This document shows positions 1 to 8,015 of a stretch of 16,278 nt of DNA, in pieces. Source of the stretch: JBCBCP01 sp039178165 (GTDB taxonomy: Bacteria > Pseudomonadota > Alphaproteobacteria > Rhodobacterales > Rhodobacteraceae). The stretch covers positions 1-16,278 of the forward strand of contig JBCDFL010000066.1 of NCBI GenBank assembly GCA_039178165.1, read 5' to 3'. Position 1 is the stretch's first letter. Each line of letters starts with the position of its first letter. Position numbers and translations under genes: made by a program. The notes beneath the pieces were generated by a model that was not told the DNA's origin, did no database searches, and saw nothing but the letters and a program-made list of their open reading frames with translations.

Positions 1-226
1 CCCGCAGCAGGCGCCCGGTGCCCGCAAGGATCAGCGCCACGTCCTGCCGGAAGAAGAGAATCACGGCCCCCAGCGTGCCGACGTGGACAGCCACATCAAT
101 CACCAACCCTTGGTCCGCGACGCCCGTGACCTGCGGCAGCAGCACCAGGTGTCCAGACGATGAGATGGGCAGAAATTCGGTCAGCCCCTGAATGATGGCG
201 ACCAACATGAGATAGAAGAGAGACAA
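1..226 (-). CDS. uppP: Undecaprenyl-diphosphatase UppP/BacA, N-terminal part (cut by window edge)
   Basis: Integral membrane phosphatase that converts undecaprenyl diphosphate to the monophosphate, recycling the lipid carrier for peptidoglycan and other wall polymers. The visible 75 residues contain the family signature AIIQGLTEFLPISSSGHL at about residues 10-27, followed by a hydrophobic stretch ending FF-RQD. The rest lies beyond position 1. The best start is TTG at 226, giving MSLFYLMLVAIIQG. It is preceded on the minus strand by AAAAAGG with about 7 bases spacing, and the family normally has a few residues before the IIQG motif. The internal ATG at 208 would give a shorter start and remains possible. 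The gene is transcribed divergently from gltD. Identity is confident; the start is inferred. Confidence 0.9.
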   Translation of the reverse strand, partial: MSLFYLMLVAIIQGLTEFLPISSSGHLVLLPQVTGVADQGLVIDVAVHVGTLGAVILFFRQDVALILAGTGRLLR

Positions 227-436
227 GCGCAGGCCTTTTTGCCCCTGTATACCCGCCACGCGCGGTGGGGGAAGGGACAAGGTAAGACCGGATCGGTCCT
301 AAAATTTCATCTATTTTCGCAATTCCCGCCTCGGTTGCTGCCACGCAGCATTATTTAGGTCAGCAATTATGCCTTTTCACGCGCGAAAGACTTCTGTAAG
401 GACGCCGGGCACGGCAGCAAAGAGGGTGTGATCGCC
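227..436. promoter_or_regulatory. Divergent intergenic region between uppP and gltD
   Basis: This 210-base gap must hold the promoters of both uppP (minus) and the gltD-gltB unit (plus), and it is more AT-rich than its surroundings at about 300-375. Visible structure includes the symmetric element GACCG-GAT-CGGTC at 286-298 upstream of uppP. It also includes near-identical direct repeats CAGCATTAT (346-354) and CAGCAATTAT (361-370), 15 bases apart, upstream of gltD. I could not find a convincing -35/-10 pair at standard spacing for either gene. The regulatory role is inferred from gene layout, and the repeats may be chance. Confidence 0.35.
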
Positions 437-1873
437 ATGGCTAAGCAACCGATGTTGAAATTCGTCCAAACCCCTCGGGACATGCCCGAGAAGCGCGGCG
501 CCGATGCGCGCCGTGACGACTTCAACGAAATCTACGCTGAATATGCTGACGCAAAGGCGAAAGAGCAGGCGAGCCGCTGCAGCCAATGCGGTGTGCCCTA
601 TTGCCAGTCGCACTGCCCGCTGCACAATAACATCCCCGACTGGCTGCGCCTGACCGCCGAGGGGCGTTTGCAGGAGGCCTATAATGTCAGCCAAGCGACC
701 AACACCTTCCCGGAGATCTGCGGCCGCATCTGCCCGCAGGACCGCCTGTGCGAAGGCAATTGCGTGATCGAACAATCGGGCCACGGCACCGTCACGATCG
801 GCAGCATCGAAAAGTACATCACCGACACTGCGTGGGAAGAAGGCTGGGTGCAGCCCATCCAGCCGGTGCAGGAACGCCCCGAATCCGTCGGCATCATCGG
901 CGCGGGCCCCGGCGGCTTGGCTGCCGCGGACGTGCTGCGCCGAGCTGGGGTGCAGGTGACCGTTTATGATCGCTACGACCGCGCGGGCGGCCTGCTGACC
1001 TACGGCATTCCGGGCTTCAAGCTTGAGAAAGACGTGGTGATGCGCCGCAATGCGCAGTTGGAAGCGGGCGGCGTGACCTTCCGGCTGAACTGTAATGTGG
1101 GCGAGGACATCACCTTCGACGAGATCCGCAGCGCGCATGACGCCGTCATCATCGCGACAGGCGTCTACAAAAGCCGCGATCTGGAGCTGCTCAACGGTGA
1201 GGCGAAGGGCATCGAGCGGGCCATCGACTTCCTGACGGCGTCCAACCGCAAAAGCTTTGGCGACGCCGTCGAAGAATTCGATTCTGGCCGGCTGAACGCC
1301 GCGGGCAAGCGCGTTGTCGTCATCGGCGGCGGCGACACCGCGATGGACTGTGTGCGCACCTCGATCCGCCAGGGCGCGACCAGCGTGAAGTGCCTGTACC
1401 GCCGCGACCGGGCGAACATGCCTGGCAGCCAGCGCGAAGTGCAAAACGCGGAGGAAGAGGGCGTCGTCTTCGAATGGCTGAGCGCGCCCAAGGGCTTCAC
1501 GACGGACGGCGATCAGGTCTCCGGCGTTATGGTGCAGAAAATGCGCCTGGGCGCCCCCGATGCCACCGGCCGCCAGACCCCCGAAGTGATCGAAGGTGCG
1601 GATGTCGTCGAAGACGCCGACCTCGTCATCAAAGCGCTGGGGTTCGAGCCCGAAGCGCTGCCCAAGCTTTGGGACACCGACGGCCTGGAAGTGACCCGCT
1701 GGGGCACCGTGAAGGCGGAGTTCGAAAGTGGGCGCACGGCGCTGGACGGTGTCTACGCCGTGGGGGACATCGTGCGCGGTGCGTCCCTGGTCGTGTGGGC
1801 GATCCGCGACGGGCGCGACTGCGCCGAGGCGATCCTGAGCAACCTGGCCGCGCACGCGGTCGCTGCGGAATAG
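437..1873 (+). CDS. gltD: Glutamate synthase [NADPH] small subunit GltD
   Basis: The small subunit of GOGAT oxidises NADPH on FAD and passes electrons through iron-sulfur clusters to GltB, which forms glutamate. The N-terminal ferredoxin-like region has two cysteine sets: C48-x2-C51-x4-C56-x3-C60 and C95-x3-C99-x5-C105-x3-C109. The FAD-binding glycine motif VGIIGAGPGG lies at about 151-160 and the NADPH-binding motif VVVIGGGDTAMD at about 293-304. The C-terminal AVGDIVRG segment closes the FAD site. Length is 478 residues, normal for the family. I chose ATG at 437 because AGAGGG at 421-426 sits 10 bases upstream; GTG at 428 is in frame but only one base from that ribosome site. It is the first gene of a plus-strand unit that continues through two unknown genes to gltB. 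Confidence 0.97.
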   Translation: MAKQPMLKFVQTPRDMPEKRGADARRDDFNEIYAEYADAKAKEQASRCSQCGVPYCQSHCPLHNNIPDWLRLTAEGRLQEAYNVSQATNTFPEICGRICPQDRLCEGNCVIEQSGHGTVTIGSIEKYITDTAWEEGWVQPIQPVQERPESVGIIGAGPGGLAAADVLRRAGVQVTVYDRYDRAGGLLTYGIPGFKLEKDVVMRRNAQLEAGGVTFRLNCNVGEDITFDEIRSAHDAVIIATGVYKSRDLELLNGEAKGIERAIDFLTASNRKSFGDAVEEFDSGRLNAAGKRVVVIGGGDTAMDCVRTSIRQGATSVKCLYRRDRANMPGSQREVQNAEEEGVVFEWLSAPKGFTTDGDQVSGVMVQKMRLGAPDATGRQTPEVIEGADVVEDADLVIKALGFEPEALPKLWDTDGLEVTRWGTVKAEFESGRTALDGVYAVGDIVRGASLVVWAIRDGRDCAEAILSNLAAHAVAAE

Positions 1874-1889
1874 CCAAGCGGGCGGACAG

Positions 1890-2717
1890 GTGAACAAGCT
1901 GGTTCGGAAATTCGGTATCGTGCGTCGCATCGAAACGGACGACCTGGAGGTTTGGGTGCACGAGGGTGCGGCCCCCTCCGGCCAGCTTGTCGTGTCCTTC
2001 TCCTCCGTTGGGCCAAACCCTGATGTCGTGCCGCCGGTGGAGTTTCCGCGCCTGGCGACCGCCGACGGGCAGGGCCACGCGCTGTTCATCGTCGACAAGA
2101 CGCGGTCCTGGCTCAACGCGCCGGGTCTGCTGGAGCGTGTGGTCGCGCAGATCGAAGCGCAGGTGCAGGCCACGGGTGCCGACCGGGTCGTGACCCTCGG
2201 CAACTCGATGGGCGGCTATAATGCCGCCCTGATCGCGGGCTTTACCAAGGTGGACGTCGCGCTGGGCTTTTCTCCGCAGGCGACGGTGCACCCCGATGTG
2301 GCGGGCGACGACCTGCGCTGGCCGCGCTACCGCATCGATATCGAAGATCACCGCTTCGAGGGGTTGCACAAGCACCTGAGTGAGACCTGCACTTATATCG
2401 CGATCTACGGCGACCGCCCGCGTGAGGCGCCGCAATTCCGCCGCTTCCCCGATGCGCCGAACACCCACGTGGTGATGTTGCCGGGGCACGGTCACGGCAC
2501 AGCCTTCACGCTCAAGGCCAAGAACCTGCTGGGTGCGGCGGTGCATACGGCGTTCGCGGGCGACGTGGACGGGCTGCTGGCCGCCCTTGGCCCCAAGCTG
2601 GGCGCCGTGCTGCGGCGCCCTGGTCAGGTCGGTCTGCGGGATATCGCGACCAAGGCGGGCGCGATGGAGCGCGCCGCGCGCGAAGCCATCGCCAGCGGGG
2701 AGCTTCACGTTGATTAG
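1890..2717 (+). CDS. Alpha/beta-hydrolase-fold protein of unknown substrate
   Basis: A 275-residue cytoplasmic-looking protein with no signal peptide. The sequence GNSMGGY at 104-110 is a G-x-S-x-G nucleophile elbow with Ser106 as likely nucleophile. Asp175 in YGDRPREA and a His in PGHGHGT (about 200 or 202) are in the right order for the acid and base of a Ser-Asp-His triad. The strand before the elbow (RVVTLG) fits the fold. The substrate cannot be told: esterase, thioesterase or a non-enzymatic relative are all possible. The start is GTG at 1890 with only a weak ribosome site, 16 bases after the gltD stop, so translation probably depends on the upstream gene. Its 3' end overlaps the next gene by 8 bases. 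Lying between gltD and gltB it should be co-transcribed with glutamate synthase. Confidence 0.8.
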   Translation: MNKLVRKFGIVRRIETDDLEVWVHEGAAPSGQLVVSFSSVGPNPDVVPPVEFPRLATADGQGHALFIVDKTRSWLNAPGLLERVVAQIEAQVQATGADRVVTLGNSMGGYNAALIAGFTKVDVALGFSPQATVHPDVAGDDLRWPRYRIDIEDHRFEGLHKHLSETCTYIAIYGDRPREAPQFRRFPDAPNTHVVMLPGHGHGTAFTLKAKNLLGAAVHTAFAGDVDGLLAALGPKLGAVLRRPGQVGLRDIATKAGAMERAAREAIASGELHVD

Positions 2718-3399
2718 GCTCGCTTTCCTCGCCCTGCTTCCCGTCGCTGCCGCCGCGCAGGAGGCGGAGGTGTTTGTGCCGCCCGAAGGCTGCACCGGCA
2801 CGCTGACTGTGCAGTCGGCCAATTGCCAGGTCTCCAACATCTATGTCTGCGACGCGGACGTGGCCGGGCACAATTGGCGGATGGTGTTCGACCGCGAAGG
2901 CGCGCTGTTCCTCAGCAAGATCGACGCGGAAACCCAGTGGCTCGAAAGCTACGATTTCGATCCCGGGCGCCGCAACGTGCTGCGCCAGCCCGCAGATGAT
3001 CCGGCCAGGCTGACCGAGCTGCTGGAGACCGGGACCGACAGCTACGACTTCGTTCAGTCCATGGGCGGCGACATCGTCCGCATCGTGGGCTTCGACCGGC
3101 TGACCGGGGACGATGCCGTCATCGACGGAGAGCCGCTGCTCGGCACCGAGTTTTCCGCCCGGTACGAGGGCTTTTCCGGCACCTACCTTCGGGTCGAGGG
3201 GCGGGAATACGTGTCCGTCCGGCACCGCCGTTTCATCGGTGGCACCATTACCCGCATCATCGGTGACACCCGCCGCGACGAAGACCAATCGCCCGTCGAA
3301 TTCGTCTATCCAGGCGAGCCGGGCTTTTTCACCCAAACCCCGCTTTATGGCTGCGCGGCGCAAGTCGCGCGCTTCGATGTGACAGGAGAGAGAGAATGA
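2710..3399 (+). CDS. Secreted or periplasmic protein of unknown function, between gltD and gltB
   Basis: I do not recognise a family. The preferred start is TTG at 2710, which overlaps the stop region of the preceding gene by 8 bases and has GGGGAG at 2696-2701 about 8 bases upstream. From there the protein begins MIRLAFLALLPVAAAAQ, a short signal peptide with likely cleavage after the alanine run near residue 16. The mature part is about 213 residues, acidic, without membrane segments. It has four cysteines (C28, C39, C47, C215), a pattern allowing two disulfides in the periplasm. Repeated aromatic and glycine-rich strands in the second half suggest a beta-rich fold. Its TGA stop overlaps the gltB ATG (ATGA at 3396-3399), so gltB translation may be coupled to it. 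The open frame extends upstream to 2533, but that part is inside the preceding gene and not credible as coding. Confidence 0.8.
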   Translation: MIRLAFLALLPVAAAAQEAEVFVPPEGCTGTLTVQSANCQVSNIYVCDADVAGHNWRMVFDREGALFLSKIDAETQWLESYDFDPGRRNVLRQPADDPARLTELLETGTDSYDFVQSMGGDIVRIVGFDRLTGDDAVIDGEPLLGTEFSARYEGFSGTYLRVEGREYVSVRHRRFIGGTITRIIGDTRRDEDQSPVEFVYPGEPGFFTQTPLYGCAAQVARFDVTGERE

Positions 3400-6300
3400 C
3401 TAAATACGACACCGCCTGGGCACAAGCCGAAGAAACAAAACGCGCCTGGATGGCGGAAAACGGTCTTTATTCCGAAGCCGAAGAGCATTCGTCGTGCGGC
3501 GTCGGCCTGGTCGTCAACGTCGATGGCGCGCGCACCCGCGCGGTGGTCGAGAATGGGATCAAGGCGCTGAAGGCGATTTGGCACCGCGGGGCGGTCGACG
3601 CGGACGGCAAGACCGGCGATGGCGCGGGCATTCACGTGCAGATCCCTGTGCCGTTTTTCTACGATCAGATCGAGCGGACGGGCCATAAGCCGAACAAGGA
3701 CCAGCTGATCGCCGTCGGTCAGGTCTTCCTGCCGCGCACCGATTTCGGGGCCCAGGAAACCTGCCGCACGATTGTCGAATCCGAAGTGCTGCGCGAGGGC
3801 TACTATATCTATGGCTGGCGCCACGTGCCGGTCGACATCACCTGCCTGGGTGAAAAGGCCAACGCGACCCGGCCTGAGATCGAGCAGATCCTGATCTCCA
3901 ACACCAAGGGTGTCGACGAAGAGACCTTCGAGCGGGAGCTTTACGTCATCCGCCGCCGGATCGAGAAGGCGGCGGCTGCGGCGGGGGTCAACGGCCTCTA
4001 CATTGCGTCGCTATCCTGCCGGTCGATCATCTACAAGGGCATGATGCTGGCCGAGCAGGTGGCGGAGTTCTACCCCGACCTAATGGACGAGCGGTTTGAG
4101 AGCGCCTTTGCCATCTACCACCAGCGCTACAGCACCAACACGTTCCCGCAATGGTGGCTGGCGCAGCCGTTCCGCATGCTCGCCCATAACGGTGAGATCA
4201 ACACCCTGAAGGGCAACCTGAACTGGATGCGCAGCCACGAAATCCGCATGGCCTCCGGCGCGTTCGGAGACATGGCCGACGACATCAAGCCCATCGTGCC
4301 GGGCGGCTCGTCCGACTCCGCCGCTTTGGACGCTGTGTTCGAAGTGCTCGTGCGCTCGGGCCGCAATGCGCCGATGGCCAAAACGCTGCTGGTGCCGGAG
4401 TCGTGGTCCAAGCAGGCGATTGAGCTGCCACAGGCGTGGCGCGACATGTATTCCTACTGCAACTCGGTGATGGAGCCGTGGGACGGTCCCGCCGCGCTCG
4501 CCATGACCGATGGCCGCTGGGTCTGCGCCGGCCTCGACCGGAACGGCCTGCGCCCCATGCGCTACGTCCTGACGCGAGACGGCATGGTCATTGCGGGCTC
4601 CGAGACGGGGATGGTCCCGCTGGAGGAAGCCAACATCGTTGAAAAAGGCGCCCTGGGCCCTGGCCAAATCCTGTCCGTCGACATGCAGGAAGGCACGCTT
4701 TTCCACGATACGGAGATCAAGGACAAGCTGGCCGCCTCCCAGCCCTTCGGTGACTGGGTTGGCAAGATCAACGACCTGGAACCGGCGATTGCGGGTGTGA
4801 CGGAGCACGCGGTGTTCGACGGGGACGAGTTGAAGCGGCGCCAGATCGCCGCCGGCTACTCCATCGAAGAGCTTGAGCAAATCCTCGCCCCCATGGCCGA
4901 AGACGCCAAGGAGAGTATCGCGTCGATGGGCGACGATACGCCTTCGGCGGTCCTGTCCAAGAAGTATCGCCCGCTGAGCCACTTCTTCCGCCAGAACTTC
5001 AGCCAGGTCACGAACCCGCCCATCGATAGCCTGCGCGAATACCGCGTGATGAGCCTCAAGACGCGGTTCGGCAACCTCAAGAATGTGCTGGACGAGAGCA
5101 GCGCGCAAACGGAGATCATCACCCTCGACAGCCCCTTCGTCGGCAACGCGGCGTGGCAGAAGATCTGCGAGTATTTCAACGCCTCCCTGGTCGAAATCGA
5201 CTGTACGTTCGAGGCGGGGCCGGGCGCGCTGAACGCCGGTCTGCAGCGCATTCGTGAAGAGGCGGAGGATGCCGTTCGCTCCGGTGCGGGACACATCGTG
5301 CTGACCGATCAGCACTCCAGCGCGGACAAGATCGCGATGCCGATGATCCTGGCGACCAGCGCGGTGCACAGCCACCTGACGCGCAAGGGTCTGCGGACGT
5401 TCTGTTCACTGAACGTGCGCAGCGCCGAGTGCATCGACCCGCATTACTTCGCCGTTCTGATCGGTTGCGGCGCCACGGTCGTGAACGCCTATCTGGCCGA
5501 GGATTCGCTCGCAGACCGGATTGGCCGTGGCCTGCTGGACGGCACGCTGACCGAAGCTGTCGCGCGCTACCGGGCGGCCATCGACGCGGGTCTGTTGAAG
5601 ATCATGGCGAAGATGGGGATTTCGGTGATCTCCTCCTATCGTGGCGGTTTGAACTTTGAGGCTGTCGGCCTCAGCCGCGCGATGGTGGCCGAATACTTCC
5701 CCGGCATGACTAGCCGCATTTCCGGCATCGGCGTGACGGGCATCCAGTCCAAGGCCGAAGAGGTCCACTCTCAGGGTTGGGCGGGCGGCAACGTGCTGCC
5801 CATCGGCGGCTTTTACAAGGCGCGTAATTCGGGTGAGACGCACGCCTGGGAAGCGACGTCCATGCACATGATGCAGACGGCCTGCACCCGCGCGTCCTAC
5901 GCGATGTGGCAGCAATACAGCGCCAAGATGCGCTCCGGCCCGCCGATCCATCTGCGCGACCTTTTGGACATTAAACCGCTGGGCGCGGCGATCCCGATTG
6001 AGGAGGTGGAAAGCATCACCTCCATACGGAAGCGTTTTGTCACCCCCGGCATGTCGCTGGGCGCGCTGTCGCCCGAGGCGCACAAGACGCTGAACGTCGC
6101 GATGAACCGCATCGGGGCGAAGTCGGACTCGGGCGAAGGCGGGGAAGATCCAGCGCATTTCCATCCGGAGCCGAATGGCGACAACCCGTCGGCCAAGATC
6201 AAGCAGGTCGCCTCTGGCCGCTTCGGCGTCACCGCCGAGTACCTGAACCAGTGCGAGGAGCTGGAGATCAAGGTCGCCCAGGGTGCCAAGCCTGGTGAGG

Positions 6301-7925
6301 GCGGCCAGCTTCCGGGCATGAAGGTCACCGACCTGATCGCCCGCCTGCGGCACTCGACCAAGGGCGTGACGCTAATCTCGCCCCCGCCGCACCACGATAT
6401 CTACTCGATCGAGGATCTGGCGCAGCTGATCTACGACCTCAAGCAGATCAACCCGCGCTGCAAAGTGACGGTCAAGCTGGTCGCCTCCTCGGGCGTTGGC
6501 ACGATTGCCGCCGGCGTGGCGAAAGCGAAGGCAGACGTTATCCTGATCTCCGGCCACAACGGCGGGACGGGCGCGTCCCCGGCGACGTCCATCAAATACG
6601 CTGGTCTGCCTTGGGAAATGGGTCTGACCGAGGCGCATCAGGTCCTCGCCATGAACAACCTGCGCTCCCGCGTGACGCTGCGCACCGATGGCGGCTTGCG
6701 CACCGGGCGGGACATCGTCATGGCGGCGATGATGGGGGCCGAGGAGTACGGCATCGGCACCGCCGCCCTGATCGCGATGGGCTGCATCATGGTGCGCCAG
6801 TGCCAGTCCAACACCTGCCCCGTGGGCGTTTGCACGCAGGACGAAGACTTGCGCGCCAAGTTCACCGGCAATGCGGACAAGGTCGTGAACCTGATCACCT
6901 TCTACGCGCAGGAAGTGCGGGAGCTGCTGGCCAGCATCGGTGCGCGCTCGATGGACGACGTGATCGGACGCGCGGACCTTCTGGCGCAGGTCAGCCGTGG
7001 CTCTGCTCACCTCGACGATCTGGACCTGAACCCGCTGCTGATTACTGTGGATGGGGCGGCGGACATCGTCTACGACCGCGACCGGATGCGGAACGAGGTG
7101 CCGGACACGCTCGACGCGCAGATCGTGCGGGATGCCGCGCGCTTCTTGCAGGACGGTGAGAAGATGCAGCTGTCCTATGCGGTGCAGAACACGCACCGGA
7201 CGGTCGGCACGCGCACGTCCAGCCACATCGTGCAGAAGTTCGGGATGCGCAACACGCTGCAACCCGACCACCTGACGGTGAAGCTCACCGGCTCCGCGGG
7301 CCAGTCACTTGGCGCCTTCGCGGCGCCGGGGCTGAAGCTAGAGGTCAGCGGGGACGCCAACGACTACGTCGGCAAAGGGCTGAGCGGTGGTACGATCGTG
7401 GTGCGCCCGCCCATGGCCTCGCCCATCGTGGCAGCGGAAAACACGATCATCGGCAATACGGTGCTGTACGGTGCCACCGAAGGCTACCTGTTCGCAGCCG
7501 GGCAAGCGGGTGAGCGCTTTGCCGTCCGCAACTCCGGCGCGAAGGTCGTGATCGAGGGCTGCGGGTCCAACGGGTGTGAGTACATGACCGGCGGCGTTGC
7601 CGTCATCGTGGGCGAGATCGGCGCGAACTTCGGTGCCGGGATGACCGGCGGCATGGCCTATGTCTACGATCCCGACGGCACTGCGCTTGACATGATGAAC
7701 CTGGAAACGCTCGTGACCTGCTCGGTGACAGTGCCCCATTGGCAGACCCAACTCGAAGAGCTGCTGGAGGCGCATCTGCGCGAGACCGGCAGTGCCAAGG
7801 TCGCGGATCTGCTACAGCATTGGGACACGGAGCAGGGCAAGTTCCTGCAGATCTGCCCGAAGGAGATGCTGGCCCACCTGCCCGCGCCGCTGTCCCACGA
7901 CCAAGGGGCAATTCCGGCGGAGTAA
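3396..7925 (+). CDS. gltB: Glutamate synthase [NADPH] large subunit GltB
   Basis: The large subunit hydrolyses glutamine, channels the ammonia, and reductively aminates 2-oxoglutarate on FMN, yielding two glutamates. At 1509 residues it is full length. The class II amidotransferase domain begins at C34 in SSCGVGL; as in the family, residues 1-33 are expected to be a removed propeptide leaving Cys as the N-terminal nucleophile. A central domain follows, then the FMN/synthase domain, including SGHNGGTGASPATSIKYAG near residue 1052. The 3Fe-4S motif is C1130-x5-C1136-x4-C1141 (CIMVRQCQSNTC). The C-terminal glycine-rich beta-helix domain starts near residue 1295. The start ATG at 3396 follows AGGAGAGAGA closely and overlaps the upstream TGA. 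Partner gltD lies 1.5 kb upstream, separated by two other genes. Confidence 0.98.
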   Translation: MTKYDTAWAQAEETKRAWMAENGLYSEAEEHSSCGVGLVVNVDGARTRAVVENGIKALKAIWHRGAVDADGKTGDGAGIHVQIPVPFFYDQIERTGHKPNKDQLIAVGQVFLPRTDFGAQETCRTIVESEVLREGYYIYGWRHVPVDITCLGEKANATRPEIEQILISNTKGVDEETFERELYVIRRRIEKAAAAAGVNGLYIASLSCRSIIYKGMMLAEQVAEFYPDLMDERFESAFAIYHQRYSTNTFPQWWLAQPFRMLAHNGEINTLKGNLNWMRSHEIRMASGAFGDMADDIKPIVPGGSSDSAALDAVFEVLVRSGRNAPMAKTLLVPESWSKQAIELPQAWRDMYSYCNSVMEPWDGPAALAMTDGRWVCAGLDRNGLRPMRYVLTRDGMVIAGSETGMVPLEEANIVEKGALGPGQILSVDMQEGTLFHDTEIKDKLAASQPFGDWVGKINDLEPAIAGVTEHAVFDGDELKRRQIAAGYSIEELEQILAPMAEDAKESIASMGDDTPSAVLSKKYRPLSHFFRQNFSQVTNPPIDSLREYRVMSLKTRFGNLKNVLDESSAQTEIITLDSPFVGNAAWQKICEYFNASLVEIDCTFEAGPGALNAGLQRIREEAEDAVRSGAGHIVLTDQHSSADKIAMPMILATSAVHSHLTRKGLRTFCSLNVRSAECIDPHYFAVLIGCGATVVNAYLAEDSLADRIGRGLLDGTLTEAVARYRAAIDAGLLKIMAKMGISVISSYRGGLNFEAVGLSRAMVAEYFPGMTSRISGIGVTGIQSKAEEVHSQGWAGGNVLPIGGFYKARNSGETHAWEATSMHMMQTACTRASYAMWQQYSAKMRSGPPIHLRDLLDIKPLGAAIPIEEVESITSIRKRFVTPGMSLGALSPEAHKTLNVAMNRIGAKSDSGEGGEDPAHFHPEPNGDNPSAKIKQVASGRFGVTAEYLNQCEELEIKVAQGAKPGEGGQLPGMKVTDLIARLRHSTKGVTLISPPPHHDIYSIEDLAQLIYDLKQINPRCKVTVKLVASSGVGTIAAGVAKAKADVILISGHNGGTGASPATSIKYAGLPWEMGLTEAHQVLAMNNLRSRVTLRTDGGLRTGRDIVMAAMMGAEEYGIGTAALIAMGCIMVRQCQSNTCPVGVCTQDEDLRAKFTGNADKVVNLITFYAQEVRELLASIGARSMDDVIGRADLLAQVSRGSAHLDDLDLNPLLITVDGAADIVYDRDRMRNEVPDTLDAQIVRDAARFLQDGEKMQLSYAVQNTHRTVGTRTSSHIVQKFGMRNTLQPDHLTVKLTGSAGQSLGAFAAPGLKLEVSGDANDYVGKGLSGGTIVVRPPMASPIVAAENTIIGNTVLYGATEGYLFAAGQAGERFAVRNSGAKVVIEGCGSNGCEYMTGGVAVIVGEIGANFGAGMTGGMAYVYDPDGTALDMMNLETLVTCSVTVPHWQTQLEELLEAHLRETGSAKVADLLQHWDTEQGKFLQICPKEMLAHLPAPLSHDQGAIPAE

Positions 7926-7948
7926 AGCCGCGGGACAGACGAAATCAG

Positions 7949-7978
7949 CCGGGCGCGCGAAACCTTTCGCGCGCCCGG
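7949..7978 (+). terminator. Hairpin terminator after gltB
   Basis: A perfect 14-bp inverted repeat, CCGGGCGCGCGAAA at 7949-7962 and TTTCGCGCGCCCGG at 7965-7978, has two bases between the arms. In RNA the AAA/TTT ends would open to form the loop over a very GC-rich stem. It begins 24 bases after the gltB stop and is followed by ATCGTTT rather than a clean T run, so termination efficiency is uncertain. It likely marks the end of the gltD-gltB unit. Confidence 0.75.
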
Positions 7979-8015
7979 ATCGTTTGATGGCACCGCATGT
8001 GTTGGACAACGCCCC

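Noticed and set aside
96..344. An 82-codon minus-strand frame overlapping uppP
   Set aside because: The overlapping frame encodes the unmistakable UppP N-terminus, so this one is out of frame.
377..2203. A 608-codon open frame on the minus strand across gltD
   Set aside because: It lies antisense to the certain gltD gene. Its product is a low-complexity Ala/Arg/His-rich translation without family motifs, a common artefact of GC-rich codon bias.
1629..2840. A 403-codon minus-strand frame across the alpha/beta hydrolase gene
   Set aside because: The plus-strand gene has a clear hydrolase motif and operon spacing; the antisense product is basic and featureless.
4080..5375. A 431-codon minus-strand frame inside gltB
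   Set aside because: It is fully inside gltB, whose reading is certain. The antisense product is only a mirror of GC-rich codons.
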